Of a stretch of 64,000 nt of DNA, positions 16,446-27,257 are shown one piece after another (the first letter of the stretch is position 1; each line of letters starts with the position of its first letter). The DNA is from UA16 sp002292325. GTDB taxonomy: Bacteria > Bacteroidota > Bacteroidia > Flavobacteriales_D > Sanyastnellaceae. Below the pieces are notes generated by a model. That model worked only from the letters and a program-made list of their open reading frames with translations, was not told the DNA's origin and ran no database searches. The DNA is taken from NCBI GenBank assembly GCA_943788645.1, contig CALSRC010000005.1:1-64000 (forward strand). The letters are read 5' to 3'. A program made the position numbers and the translations under genes.

Positions 16446-18239
16446 ATGCATTTCAGGTACCTCCAAATCGTCCGCTTAAGCATTCAGTCTGTTTTTTTGA
16501 TTTCGGCATTGTCGCATCTAGCTTGGGGGCAGTCGCTTTCTTCCTCAGACCCTGATGTGCTGCCATTCGATGATCGAACGCCAACGTGGGAAGAAACGAT
16601 TTCAGCTTTCCAACGGTTGTCCAGCAGCAACGCACATGCAGAAATGGTTCAAATTGGGACAAGTGATGTCGGGAGGCCATTGCATGCATTTGTGGTCAGC
16701 CAGGAGATCAATGGCAAGGTGACGATGGGGCAACTGTCAACATTGAGGTCAAATGAAAATGGACGTTTGGGTTTGCTCATAAACAATGCCATCCATCCGG
16801 GTGAACCTTGCGGGGTCGATGCTTCAATTGCTTGGTTGCGGGCCTTACTTGAGGACAATGAGGCCCTAGCGTCCGTTTTGTCCGTGATGGACATCGCTGT
16901 GATTCCGATTTACAACGTTGGCGGTGCGATGAACCGCAACTGCTGTACAAGGACCAATCAGAACGGGCCAGAAGAGTATGGGTTTAGAGGCAATGCCAGA
17001 AACCTTGATCTGAACCGGGATTTCATCAAAATGGATAGCCGAAATTCAGCCGCTTTTTCGGCAATATTTCATGTGTTTCAACCGAATGTTTTTATTGATA
17101 CGCACACAACCAATGGAGCCGACTATCCCTATGCAATGACGCTCATATCAACTCAACCCGATAAGGCGGGACCCGTTCTTGGCTCATTTATTCGGGATGA
17201 ATTTGAGCCTTTTCTCTTTGAATCAATGGAACAAAGGAATCAACCGATGTGCCCATACGTTTATTCGAAGGGCGAGACGCCGGACGAGGGATTAATCGGC
17301 TTCTTAGAAACGCCTCGCTACAGCACCGGCTACGCTGCGTTATTTGGATGCATTGGTTTCACAGCTGAAGCACATATGCTCAAGCCATTTTCACAACGTG
17401 TGCAAGCAACATTGGATTTCATCGATTCCGTCTCAGAATTCATGTTGGAACGCTCGGAGGACTTGCACTCCATTAAGACACAGGAATCCATTCGATGCCA
17501 AAGTGCTTTAAAATTACCTGTTCATTGGGAGCTGCGAGAGAGTCACTCTTTCCCCATTGAATTTACAGGGTTCAAAGCTCGAAAGGAAGTAAGTCAAGTC
17601 ACCGGAGAAATACGCCTTAAATACGATCGAACCGAACAGTGGACAAAAACGATACCCTTCTACAACGACTACCGCATCACGGAAGTGGCGGAAATACCTG
17701 AATACTTCGTAATCCCTCAAGCTTGGCGGGAAGTCATTGAGCGGTTGGAAAGAAACCGTGTTCAACTGACGCGTTTTGAGCAGGATACCACGCTCTTTTT
17801 AAACGTCTCTTACATCGAAGGTTTTCGCTCTACGAGTCGACCCTATGAAGGTCATCACGTCAATTCATTGGATTCAATACGTCAAACAACCGAACCGATT
17901 CAGGTCTATGCCGGCGACTGCATCGTTCCAATGGATCAATCGAATGTTCGTTACATTATGGAAGTTCTTGATCCCCGTGCGCATGACTCATTTTTTGTCT
18001 GGAATTTTTTTGACAGTGCGATGCAACAAAAAGAACACTTCAGTGCGTATGTCTTCGAAGAAACCGCCGCTGAAATGCTGAATAACTCACCTTCTTTGCA
18101 GAGTGAATTTGATTCAGTCCTTCTTCGAGATTCGGTGTTACGGAACGACGCAAAGGCTCAATTGAACTGGTTGTACAGGGCGTCTAAGCACTTTGAAGGG
18201 TCCGTGAACCGATATCCTGTGTATCAATCCATCCGTTAG
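16446..18239 (+). CDS. secreted M14 family zinc carboxypeptidase
   Basis: 597 residues from ATG 16446, with a signal peptide (LSIQSVFLISALSHLAWGQ). The first half is an M14 carboxypeptidase domain. The zinc ligands are H and E in HPGEPCG and the H of IDTHTTNGADYPY, substrate-binding residues lie in NLDLNRDF, and the catalytic Glu is in GFTAEAHMLKPF. The remaining 250 residues are a C-terminal beta-rich region typical of the large Bacteroidota members. It likely degrades peptides outside the inner membrane. The open frame upstream of 16446 is antisense to the divergent YqgE gene and was not used. An esterase gene follows 13 bases later. Confidence 0.87.
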   Translation: MHFRYLQIVRLSIQSVFLISALSHLAWGQSLSSSDPDVLPFDDRTPTWEETISAFQRLSSSNAHAEMVQIGTSDVGRPLHAFVVSQEINGKVTMGQLSTLRSNENGRLGLLINNAIHPGEPCGVDASIAWLRALLEDNEALASVLSVMDIAVIPIYNVGGAMNRNCCTRTNQNGPEEYGFRGNARNLDLNRDFIKMDSRNSAAFSAIFHVFQPNVFIDTHTTNGADYPYAMTLISTQPDKAGPVLGSFIRDEFEPFLFESMEQRNQPMCPYVYSKGETPDEGLIGFLETPRYSTGYAALFGCIGFTAEAHMLKPFSQRVQATLDFIDSVSEFMLERSEDLHSIKTQESIRCQSALKLPVHWELRESHSFPIEFTGFKARKEVSQVTGEIRLKYDRTEQWTKTIPFYNDYRITEVAEIPEYFVIPQAWREVIERLERNRVQLTRFEQDTTLFLNVSYIEGFRSTSRPYEGHHVNSLDSIRQTTEPIQVYAGDCIVPMDQSNVRYIMEVLDPRAHDSFFVWNFFDSAMQQKEHFSAYVFEETAAEMLNNSPSLQSEFDSVLLRDSVLRNDAKAQLNWLYRASKHFEGSVNRYPVYQSIR

Positions 18240-18252
18240 CTTGTAGTCAACG

Positions 18253-19182
18253 ATGAATCCATTACATAACAGCAATTGGAATTTCCCAGCCCGCTTTTTG
18301 AGTGCGACTCATCAAATGGGTCGCATTTTGAGGCGGGATGTCATAGGCATGACGCCTGACCAAATCCGCAGGACACTCGACGGATTTGCCCGTTTGTATC
18401 CAGGGCACATGAGTGTTGGATTTGAATCCACGCAATTAGGAAATGTTCCTGCGGCGCGTCTTTACCCTAAACATGTACGAACGAACAACAAAAACAACAG
18501 TATTCTTCTGATTCATGGTGGAGGGTTTGCCTTTGGTTCAGCTCGCACTCATCGAGCGCTGGCTTCAGCTTTGGTCGTAGCGATGGATTGTGAAGTGTGG
18601 ATGCCCGAGTATCGCTTAGCACCAGAACACGCTTTTCCCAAACCCCTCGAAGATGTCATGGATGCCTATAGAAGCATCGCGCTTTCTTCTCAAGATTTTT
18701 GGGTTTTAGGCGATTCTGCGGGGGGTAACTTGGCAATGACCGCGTGTTTGGATGCCGCGGAAATGGGACTGCCTGCTCCAAAAGGTCTCATGTTGTTGTC
18801 GCCCTGGCTAGATCTCAATCCTAATTCTCAGAGCAATCGGAGAGGATACATCGAGCAAAGCCCTTTTGAAAGGCTTGACATGATTGAGTATGCAACACAT
18901 TATTTGCAGGAAACGCCTCCTACGCATCATCGCTGTAATCCGCTTGGTCGGGATCTTTCTGGCATGCCTCTAACGTATGCGGAGGCATCTGAACTCGAAT
19001 ACCTCTGGCCAGATTACGAAGGGGTTCGCAAGGCTTTTGCGGATAAGCCCGAGCGTTTTGTTGGCAGGACAGAACCTCACGCCCTTCACGGGTGGCATTT
19101 GTTCCCTGACTTATTGCCTGAAGCGAAAAGAAGCATTCAAGGTATGGTGGCCTTCATGCAAAACACCTTGGATGATTTATGA
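18253..19182 (+). CDS. alpha/beta hydrolase, hormone-sensitive-lipase-type esterase
   Basis: 309 residues. The oxyanion-hole motif is HGGGFAFGS and the nucleophile elbow is GDSAGGN, both diagnostic of the HSL (family IV) esterases. The catalytic His is probably in EPHALHGWHLF near residue 275. There is no signal peptide, so it should be cytosolic. The gene follows the M14 carboxypeptidase closely and may be cotranscribed. Its 3' end overlaps the convergent aminotransferase by 6 bases. The substrate is unknown; short-chain acyl esters are usual. Confidence 0.87.
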   Translation: MNPLHNSNWNFPARFLSATHQMGRILRRDVIGMTPDQIRRTLDGFARLYPGHMSVGFESTQLGNVPAARLYPKHVRTNNKNNSILLIHGGGFAFGSARTHRALASALVVAMDCEVWMPEYRLAPEHAFPKPLEDVMDAYRSIALSSQDFWVLGDSAGGNLAMTACLDAAEMGLPAPKGLMLLSPWLDLNPNSQSNRRGYIEQSPFERLDMIEYATHYLQETPPTHHRCNPLGRDLSGMPLTYAEASELEYLWPDYEGVRKAFADKPERFVGRTEPHALHGWHLFPDLLPEAKRSIQGMVAFMQNTLDDL

Positions 19183-20361
19183 ATGTACGTTTTCAATCGC
19201 ACGTCGAAGTGCCACCAACGCATAATCCAATTCATCATCGCTGATTGTCAAAGGCGGTGCAATTCTAAAGGCATTGGGTGTACTCAAGAAAAAGAAGATC
19301 ATTACGCCCTCTTCGAGTGCTGATTCTATAACTGCTTGCACCTGCGAAGAAGATTCGAGCTCTACCGCTATGTAAAGTCCTATGCGCCGAACGGTTTGGA
19401 CCATTTCCAATTCAATGAGGCAAGTTTCGATGGATTGGCTGATCCATTCAATTCGGTTCCAATTAACCCGCGACAGCAAAGATGTCGCGACGGATGATGC
19501 AGCACAAGGAACTGGATGTCCGCCAAAAGTCGTGATATGTCCCAATGACGGGGCGTTAGCGAAATTTGCCATGGCCTCCTTGGAGGACACCAAAGCGCCC
19601 ATAGGGAGGCCACCTCCGAGCGCTTTTCCCAGGCAGAGAGCATCTGGAATCACGTCGAAGTGCTCAAAAGCGAACGCCTTTCCTGTGCGGCCCATTCCAC
19701 ATTGAATCTCATCCAAAATGAACATCACATCCATTTCGGTGCACTGCCTTCGTAAGCTCTGAATCCAATCAGCATCCGGAATTCGGATTCCTGCATCCCC
19801 TTGAATGGTTTCAAGGATTACAGCCGCAACCGTCTGATCAATTTCCGTGACTGAATTCGGGTCATTCCATTCCAAAATTTTCACATCCCCCACCAAAGGT
19901 TGAAATGCCATCTTCCTTTCTACATTGGAACTGATACTCATAGCGCCGAACGTGTTCCCATGGTATCCGCCAGAAAAACCAACAATGGTGCTCCTTCGCG
20001 TGGTTCTACGAGCAAGTTTCATTGCCGCGTCTATGGCTTCAGCCCCTGAATTTAAAAAGTACACAGAGTCCAGGGAATCAGGCAGGAGAGAAAGAAGGTT
20101 TCGAGCGGCAACATCCTGAGCCACTTGTCGAAATTCACCGTAGACCATGACATGAAGATGCTGATCTACCTGGGCATGAATCGCTCGTAAAATCTCAGGG
20201 TGACCATGTCCAAAAGAGCTCACTCCAACGCCTGAGATGAAGTCCAGAACCTTCCGACCATCTTCAAGGTGCAAAAAAGACCCCTCAGCTCTGACCACCC
20301 GAACGTTCAATGGGTGCCATGTCGTTTGAGCTAAGCCGTCGTTCATCAGAGCATCTATCAT
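19177..20361 (-). CDS. class III aminotransferase (acetylornithine/ornithine aminotransferase family)
   Basis: 394 residues of the PLP-dependent class III fold. Visible features are NSGAEAIDAAMKLARRTT (phosphate and cofactor region), GFSGGYHGNTFGAMS, the FILDEIQCGMGRTGK block with the cofactor-binding Asp, and the Schiff-base lysine in LCLGKALGGGLPMG. This subfamily includes ArgD, ornithine and 4-aminobutyrate aminotransferases; substrate choice cannot be settled here. Its ATG overlaps the stop of the GH92 gene by 4 bases (ATGA), so it is the last gene of the paaZ-S41-GH92 operon. A P5C dehydrogenase elsewhere in the window would fit ornithine use, but that link is weak. Confidence 0.85.
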   Translation of the reverse strand: MIDALMNDGLAQTTWHPLNVRVVRAEGSFLHLEDGRKVLDFISGVGVSSFGHGHPEILRAIHAQVDQHLHVMVYGEFRQVAQDVAARNLLSLLPDSLDSVYFLNSGAEAIDAAMKLARRTTRRSTIVGFSGGYHGNTFGAMSISSNVERKMAFQPLVGDVKILEWNDPNSVTEIDQTVAAVILETIQGDAGIRIPDADWIQSLRRQCTEMDVMFILDEIQCGMGRTGKAFAFEHFDVIPDALCLGKALGGGLPMGALVSSKEAMANFANAPSLGHITTFGGHPVPCAASSVATSLLSRVNWNRIEWISQSIETCLIELEMVQTVRRIGLYIAVELESSSQVQAVIESALEEGVMIFFFLSTPNAFRIAPPLTISDDELDYALVALRRAIENVHS

Positions 20362-23300
20362 CGGACAGGAGAGGCTACAATTTGAACTTCATCGAGGAAG
20401 ACCCAGCTGGGATTGCCTTGGCCCAAGTGACCTTCAGGTAGTGGACCAGAATTCTCAATCTTTACTCGAAGCCATTGAGTGCGCATTTTACCTTCTACAT
20501 CGAACCAATGGCGTTCCGGCGTATCGTTCTCATTGCTCGGTTTTATCGAACTTTCCCCAAACGGTGACCACGCGACGCCGTCCGAGCTTCCCTCCACCGA
20601 AACTCCTCGGGGATAAAATATCCACGGCCGAATATCGCGCAAAGCTCCCACAGATACTTTTGAAACGTCTTGTATCTGCCCTAAGTCGATGTCCATCACA
20701 ATATCACTGCCCCAGTATCCTTGCCAATCACCAGTCTGGAATTGGTCGCCCCCAGTTATGCCATCGAGCAGCGCCTGTTCGCCTCCTGCAGCATATTGTG
20801 GATCAAAGGAAGTTATGGACCGAATGACATAGCCGTGATTTACTTGTGTTAGTCGGTGCTGTACCGAACTTGAAGACGATCCGCTGTCGTGCAACGTACG
20901 CGCATGAATCATGGCCTCCTGCTTCATCTGAATTGGATCAATGTAGGTTACCCAAGCATCCTCGGCCCAATCTTGCTCTACCCCGGTTATTTGGTATTGC
21001 AATTGCATAGTTGGAGTGGCCGACGGTAAACTCAGGCGAATTTCACACGAATCCGAAAACGTTCGTGGAACCTCCATGACGGGAACAGGCACAAACTCAT
21101 CATCATCCCATTCATAATTGGGCCAATTGACAAGCTGAGCTCCGAACTCGCTTGGTTCAGACTGGCAGTGAAATTCTATTAAGCCACCGTTTCGCAGATC
21201 TGATTTGATCAAAACCGGTGTATGCAGAGCAACTGATTCATCTTGTATGCCGCTGAATTGAACGTTTTCCACATACTTTCCTTGACCTATTCGGCGCACA
21301 ATCAATTGAGGCCTTTTCGTCCCGTCTAATTGAGCGTCATTTGGTTGGACAGTGACTTCATCAAAGAGGGGAGTTCCGATCACCAAATCACTTTCCCCTG
21401 GACAAACAGGGTACATGCCTAATGCACTCCAAACGTACCATGCACTCATTTGCCCGCAATCTTCGTTGCCAGAAAGGCCATCCGGCTCATTCGAGTATAG
21501 CTCGCTTCGGATTTGAGAAACCAATTCAGCTGTTTTGTGGTGTCGCCCAACGAAAGGGAAGAGGTACGCCATATGATGGCTGGGCTCATTCCCATGGGCG
21601 TACTGGCCGATCAACCCTGTGATATCTGCTTGGTTTCGACCGGTCGTTTCACTGGTCGTCTCGAACATCTCCCATAACTTGGATCGGTAGGCATCTGCGC
21701 CTCCCATCAGTTTGATGTGACCTTGGATGTCATGGGGTACAAAAAAATTGTACTGCCAGCCATTGGCTTCTGTGTAGTTAAAGTTCACTTCACGGGGCTC
21801 AAAATTCTCGAGCCAAGCCGCTGAGCGTTTTGGTTGAAAAAATCCTGATGCCTCATTGAATAAGTTGCGGTAATTCAGCGCTCTTAAACCAAATCGACGG
21901 GCGACGGAATCATAGTAAGCTGAATTCCCTTCATTTATGGAGTCTTTTGCGATTCGATCAGCGAAACGGGAATATACAAGCATCGTCAAAGGCGTATTCC
22001 AAGGTTTTGGAAACAGATTCGTGCTCATCATCTAAAGGAATGTAGCCCAATTCCGCAAAGGAGGGCAGTCCCAAGTGGGCGCGATCTGCAGCTTGAAGCA
22101 TGGCTTGCAATGCCTTCTGATGATCAAAAGAATCAATACCCCATGATGCAGCGTCTGCGATGACCGGAACACTATGGTATCCAATCATGCATCCTGTGTA
22201 GTTTTGACGCCAATTCCCAAACTGGAAGTTGCCCTCCTTGCTCATACATGCGTAGCATCGTACGCACAAAATCCCGCGATCGAATCGGTTCTATCCAATT
22301 GAGCAAGGGGTGGAGGGCTCTGAAGGTATCCCAAAGGGAAAAAACGGTGTAATGCTCTCCTTCATCTGGTGCAAGTTGATGAACATCCAAATCTGTCCCC
22401 CTGTATTCTCCAGTAACATCATTGGCCAAATTGGGGGTTGTGAAACAATGATAAAGAGCCGAATAGAAAACTTCGAGCTCTTGGGATGTTCCGCCCTTTG
22501 CGTCTAGCCTGCTGAGTTGATCATCCCATCTCTTCTCCGCCGCCAATTGATAGGACTCAAAATCAGGCAGTATGGCTTCTGCCCTCAAATTAGCCAGCGC
22601 ACCATCGATGCTTACGAAACTTAAAGCAACTTCAACATTGAGTTCTTGGATTACGCCAAAATCACACGCAAAAACGGGCACATATTCCAAGTCTTGCAAT
22701 TGCTGTCCCTCTTCGTTCAGACCAGTAAAGGTTAGCTCGCTCATTTGGTCTCTCCACTCAAATGGTCGATCAAACTTGGCAACGAAGTAGACATGTTGCT
22801 CCTTGGCCCAATTGTCTGATATACGGTGTCCCACCAACATCGTGTCGTTGAGGGGGTAGATGCTGTAATTCGTCAATGCATCACGATGATCCATGTCCAC
22901 CATCAACGTCAGCGTATCTGCTTTATCCAGAGAATATCGGTGTATTCCTAAGCGCTCTGTAGCGGTCAATTCAACCTGGATGTTTTGGTCTTTCAAATAG
23001 ACTTGGTAATATCCCGCATGAGCTTCTTCATGGTCGTGATCAAACCGACTCGCATAACGTTCGCTCCAATTATTGGCCTTCGAATTGAATTGAGTGCAAG
23101 GAGCAAATAGAATGTCTCCATAATCTGAAACACCCGTTCCCTGCAGGTGAGTGTGACTAAATCCGTAGATGAGCGTATCTGAAAAATGGTAGCCGCCGCA
23201 GCCATCCCAGCCGGTGAGCCGGGTGTCTGGGCTGAGTTGAACCATGCCAAATGGAACAGTAGCGCCGGGGTATGTATGTCCATGTCCACCTGTCCCGATG

Positions 23301-23401
23301 AATGGATTAACCAGTGAATGCTTCTTTTCGTTAGCTGGATCACAACTTATTAGCAAAAGAAAGCAACATGCAGTCAAGAGGATGGAGGCTAAACGTTTCA
23401 T
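20358..23401 (-). CDS. GH92 alpha-1,2-mannosidase lipoprotein with C-terminal F5/8-type carbohydrate-binding domain, frameshifted
   Basis: About 1010 residues once joined. The lipoprotein signal (LLLISCDP, lipidated Cys) is followed by GH92 hallmarks: VNPFIGTGGHGHTYPGA, DGCGGYHFSDTLIYGFSHTH, NEDCGQMSAWYVWSALGMYP. The family removes terminal mannose with calcium. A discoidin/CBM32-like domain ends the protein (YWGSDIVMDIDLGQ ... WLRVKIENSG), making it longer than the usual 750 residues. Two single-base insertions break the frame: an extra T in TTTT at 22202-22205 (between ELAS and NYTGCMIGYHS) and an extra A in AAA near 21964-21966 (between DDACIFP and FADRIAKDS). Both junctions rejoin conserved sequence exactly, so errors are likelier than gene death. 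It follows the S41 peptidase by 9 bases. Confidence 0.88.
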
Positions 23402-23410
23402 GATTTGCAG

Positions 23411-24886
23411 TTAATCGAGTTCGATGAGCCATTCCATTGCACGATCACGTTGTGCATCAATTTTGCTCAGAACTTGGTTCGCGTCAGGGCTCACGGGGAA
23501 GTCGGGTAGCAGAGGGGCGGATTCCCATTTTACAGGGTTTTGTGTGAAATATCGAGCAGACGCGATATTTACTCGCAACCCCGACTCTGGTAAAGTCATT
23601 TGGACGGGGTTCCCAAAAGTACCGCTGATGCTGCCCATCGGCGGTTCTCCAAAAGTCATTCCTCTTCCAGAGCGCACAAACCAAGATGCAATAGAGACAG
23701 AAGCCGAAGCAGATAATCCGTCCATGATCAGAGCAATCGGACCTTCGTAGTTCAGCCTTCGGTCGGCTCGAATTGGCACGGCAAATGGCACAAACGCAAT
23801 GGTATCCGTCGGTAGCTCAGCCAATTGCTGATTTAAGACCTGTAAGTTTTTTTCATATGCATCCCTTGGAATGAACCACCCCTTTCGTCGTTTGAGCAAT
23901 TGGTTCTTGGCAACCTTGCTGGGTTTAATTTGTACACCGTAGGGAATACGAACAGATTCTGAAGCGATGTAAGGCAGCAATTCCGCCATGATTGAGATGT
24001 GTCCGCCTGAGTTGCCACGCAAATCTAAAATGAGGCCCTTAAATGCTTGCTCCTTCGTTGATAAGGCTTGCAATGACTTGAAGCATTGTTTCAGCTCCCG
24101 TCGAAAAAGACGTTGGTTTTGGGGATGAAAATGTCCTAACTCGAGGTGAAGGAAGAGTGACTTATTTTTTTTCAGAGGTCAAATTGGAACAGCGAATGGC
24201 ATGTTTCGCTTCATTTTGAAGGTCACTCATGGCCTGATTCGTTTGAACGACCAATTCCATGATTTGTCCACTCTCCAATTCGACCGTTGCGATGTCTCCT
24301 GCTTTCGAGCCGATTACAAATGGCGCGATATCATTCCATAATTTTTCTGCAACCCGAAGCCGCGCAACTTTGGCATCACCCTCTTGGGAGACCAAGGGGG
24401 AGCGAACTTCCGAGAATGGAACGAGCGGGAACTCCATTCACGGATGCTACTTCTTGACCCATCACGTTTGAGTCGCTGTAAACTTTTGAAATCCGCAATT
24501 GGTTGCTGACTGTTTTTACTTCCAGTGGCAAGTGCCCATAGGTTTCACCCAATTGATTTGAAAAGGAACGCAAGCTTAGCCCGGTGTGGCTATCCTTGAG
24601 CGTGTTGCAAATTCGAGCTACCATTTGTGCTTCGGCAAACAAGGAGCCTCCACCTTTGAATATCTCTTTTGAGTCTTTGCAGGCTAACTCAAAATCCAGG
24701 GACGAGCAATGAATGAAAGGGGAGGGATGTATTTCTAGTATCCAGGGCCTCCAGTGAATCTAAGTCTCGCTGGATTTGATCACCCGTGAGAAAATCCAAA
24801 GCAGGAACCTCTGGACGTTGTGCGATAAAAATGAGGCTGCAGTGGCAGTAAGCCAGCAGAACCACAATTCTGAGACATGGGATCAT
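23411..24886 (-). CDS. S41 family (C-terminal processing) peptidase, frameshifted
   Basis: About 490 residues once joined. The signal region starts MIPCLRIVVLLAYC; a PDZ-like middle contains VYSDSNVMGQEVASVNGVPA; the protease core has LILDLRGNSGGH and the Ser of MDGLSASASVSIASWF, the S41 nucleophile region. At least three frame changes occur: near 24720 in the CCCC run, near 24425, and in the run of eight A (minus strand) near 24165, after which KNKSLFLHLELGHFHP continues the protein. Homology is continuous. The first ATG overlaps the paaZ stop (ATGA at 24886-24883), showing translational coupling. The substrate is unknown. Confidence 0.8.
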
Positions 24887-27013
24887 GCTGATTGATTCCT
24901 GAATTTTACCATTGTCAAAATCGTTGCGATTGCTACGCTTTCTCCTTCATCATCATACATGTCGACGTGAAATTTCACAATGCCTTTTCGAATGTCGTTC
25001 GGTCATCCCGTTTTTCTTGCTCGATCTTATCCTTCAACGGTCAGGCGCACCCCCACCGTGGTTCCCGGATAAACGGGCTTCGTGAAATCGTGCTTGCTCC
25101 ACGCCGTAATTCGACAAGAACCGGCCCTTTTTTGGGGTCCACGAACAGCCCGGCTGCCTTGCTGAGCAGGTAGTACCCGTGCGCGACGCGTCCCTCGAAG
25201 ATGGTCCCGTCCAAGGCTGGTTTCGTCGACATGGGCATAGAAATGGTCGCCGCTGACGTTGGCGAAAGTTGACAATGTCGGCCTCTGTAACGGTGTGTTT
25301 GGCGGTGGTTACCGTGTGCCCCACATCGTCAGGTCTTCGAAAGTGCTGCTGAAACAAATGAGGCTTGCGCTTCGACTCGCTCGCCACCAGGCTGGTATGA
25401 TTGCGTGAACCAGCCGCTGTCAATGCCGTGGGCGAGCCTTGCACCGCCGTTCGCTGCATGTAATGGTTGACGCCGCGCTCTGCCTCCCATCTCTTCGCCG
25501 CCTCCTGCCCGTCCTGGTCCTCCGTGGGTCAGCAGTGGCAGATGGAGAGCCATGCCCTGTCGACTCTGTGGCGCAATCCCGGTCCAGCACCAGTATTCGG
25601 CCGTGCATCGGTGGCCGCTCCAGGTAACGAACGCGCGGAGCTTCTTGCGGCGTCATGGCTTACCAACGAGCAACACAAGGGAGCCCTTTGCCCAAGTTCT
25701 TGGTCCAGGCAACTGGCTTCCTCCATGCCAGTCGTATGGCATGAGGGTGGCCACCGGGACCGAACGCCTCATCGTGCTATGGCAGTGCTGCGCTTTGTAT
25801 CAGCGGGGGTATCATTCCGTAAGCAGAACTGTGGTCCCAAGAAGGCGTCTGCTACAATGGCGTCTTCACCTTTGGCCGTTTCCAATCGATCGCGGCATAG
25901 ACGCTCTCCGCTTCCGTCTTTGAGCATGTCTGCATCTTTGGAGACGCACCTCCTTCTTTTTGGCCCTTGCATTGACCAGTGCATCCCATGCGAACCCCTT
26001 CTTCCTGGGGGTCTCCCATCACGGACTTTTGACAAGTGCTTGATACCAGCGCCTCTTGAACAGCTGATCCATTAAATGGCTCCGAGGGACAAATATGCGT
26101 CGCACGGCGGTGCACTTTCTGTCCGGCTTTTGCCGTCATTTCCTTCCGAACCTCCCGAATGAACAGAGCTCAAACTCCTGCGTCGCCTTTTTGGAACCGA
26201 CATGCTTGCCCAAAATTGCGGCTGAATTCAATGAATCGGCCTCCATGTTAAATGGCACAGAGTGGGAGAGGAGACGCGCATGTGATTTTAGCTTCATACC
26301 GGTTTCTGCTGATCCTGTAAATGTCACTACATCTCGCTCGTCGACGTGATCCAGCAATGAACGAGCAGGCCCGCAGATAAGTTGGATGGCACCTTCTGGA
26401 TGATCTTAGAGTTGATGATCTCTTGCACAACCACTGAAGTCAAGAAGGCAGTTGAGGATGCTGGCTTGACTACAGCCGGCATGCCAGCCAGCCAATTCAC
26501 GGCTACTTTTTCGAGCATTCCCCAAACAGGAAAATTGTATGCATTTATATGTATCGCAACCCCTTCTTTTGGCGTAAGGATGTGGTGCGCACCAAATGAG
26601 CCCTCTTTTCCCAATGGGATGTAATCACCGTCAACTGCAAATGGTTGGTCACCATACTGTCGCCGCAGACTGGCGTAACTAAATAAGTTCCCGATTCCGC
26701 CTTCAATGTCGATCCAAGCATCTGTCCTGGTCGCACCCGTGCCCCAACTTGCATTGTAAAAGGTTTCTTTGTGCTTGAGCAAGTGAAGCGCTAACTTTTT
26801 TAACATGAGCCCTCGCTCTTGAAACGTCATGCTTCGCAACTCCATGTTCCCGACTTCCCTTCCATACGTTAATATGCTTTCAAAATCAATCACTTCATTG
26901 CTCACTGAAGCAATAGGTTTGCCATGAATAGCGTGCCGAATTATTTGAACATTGGATGAATCGGGTTCTTGCCAACGATTTAAAACAAAGTGTTTAAGAG
27001 GTGTCGAGCTCAT
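24883..27013 (-). pseudogene. paaZ: paaZ: oxepin-CoA hydrolase / 3-oxo-5,6-dehydrosuberyl-CoA semialdehyde dehydrogenase, multiply frameshifted
   Basis: The whole length of bifunctional PaaZ can be followed, in changing frames. The N-terminal aldehyde dehydrogenase begins intact (RSMTFQERGLMLKKLALHLL, AIHINAYNFPVWGMLEK). It continues with DVVTFTGSAETG and FNMEADSLN; the catalytic Cys sits at an extra base where AGQK runs on as CTAVRR in the next frame. Then come STGHGSP, THGGPGRAGGGEEMGG and YMQRTAVQGSPTALTA. The C-terminal MaoC-type hydratase half follows (TVTEADIVNF, SGDHFYAHVDET, GRVAHGYYLLSKAAGLFVD, DDEGESVAIATILTMVKF). At least eight frame switches lie between about 25,000 and 26,400. 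Joined length is about 710 residues against 681 in E. coli. The stop overlaps the next start, so the operon layout is intact. As given, the gene cannot make PaaZ; whether this is error or decay is undecided. Confidence 0.82.
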
Positions 27014-27172
27014 AGATCGAAATTAGATTGCAATATACATAGGCTGGATGGAGACTGAACTTTGACGATGTATTGAAGAATTAGGAAACTTGAATATATT
27101 GTCGTTAATTCGATTCGTCGCTGAGATATCACTATACGTCTATGAAATTTTTATTAACTTCGACAAAGAAAG

Positions 27173-27205
27173 TTTGGCGTATAACCACAAAAAGCATTAT
27201 CTTAG
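27173..27205 (+). promoter_or_regulatory. candidate promoter of the T9SS cargo gene at 27258
   Basis: TTTG at 27173-27176, a 21-base spacer and TATCTTAG at 27198-27205 (one mismatch). It leaves a leader of about 45 bases. Confidence 0.4.
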
Positions 27206-27257
27206 CCTCCAACAGACATCAAATCTTGACCAGAAACATCTAATTATTTCATTCACA

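Noticed and set aside
25000..25700. Horizontally acquired GC-rich island
   Set aside because: The stretch continues PaaZ homology from both sides with no insertion boundary, so it is not a separate element.
25467..26075. 202-residue plus-strand open frame in the paaZ region
   Set aside because: It is long only because of raised G+C; PaaZ homology runs through the other strand.
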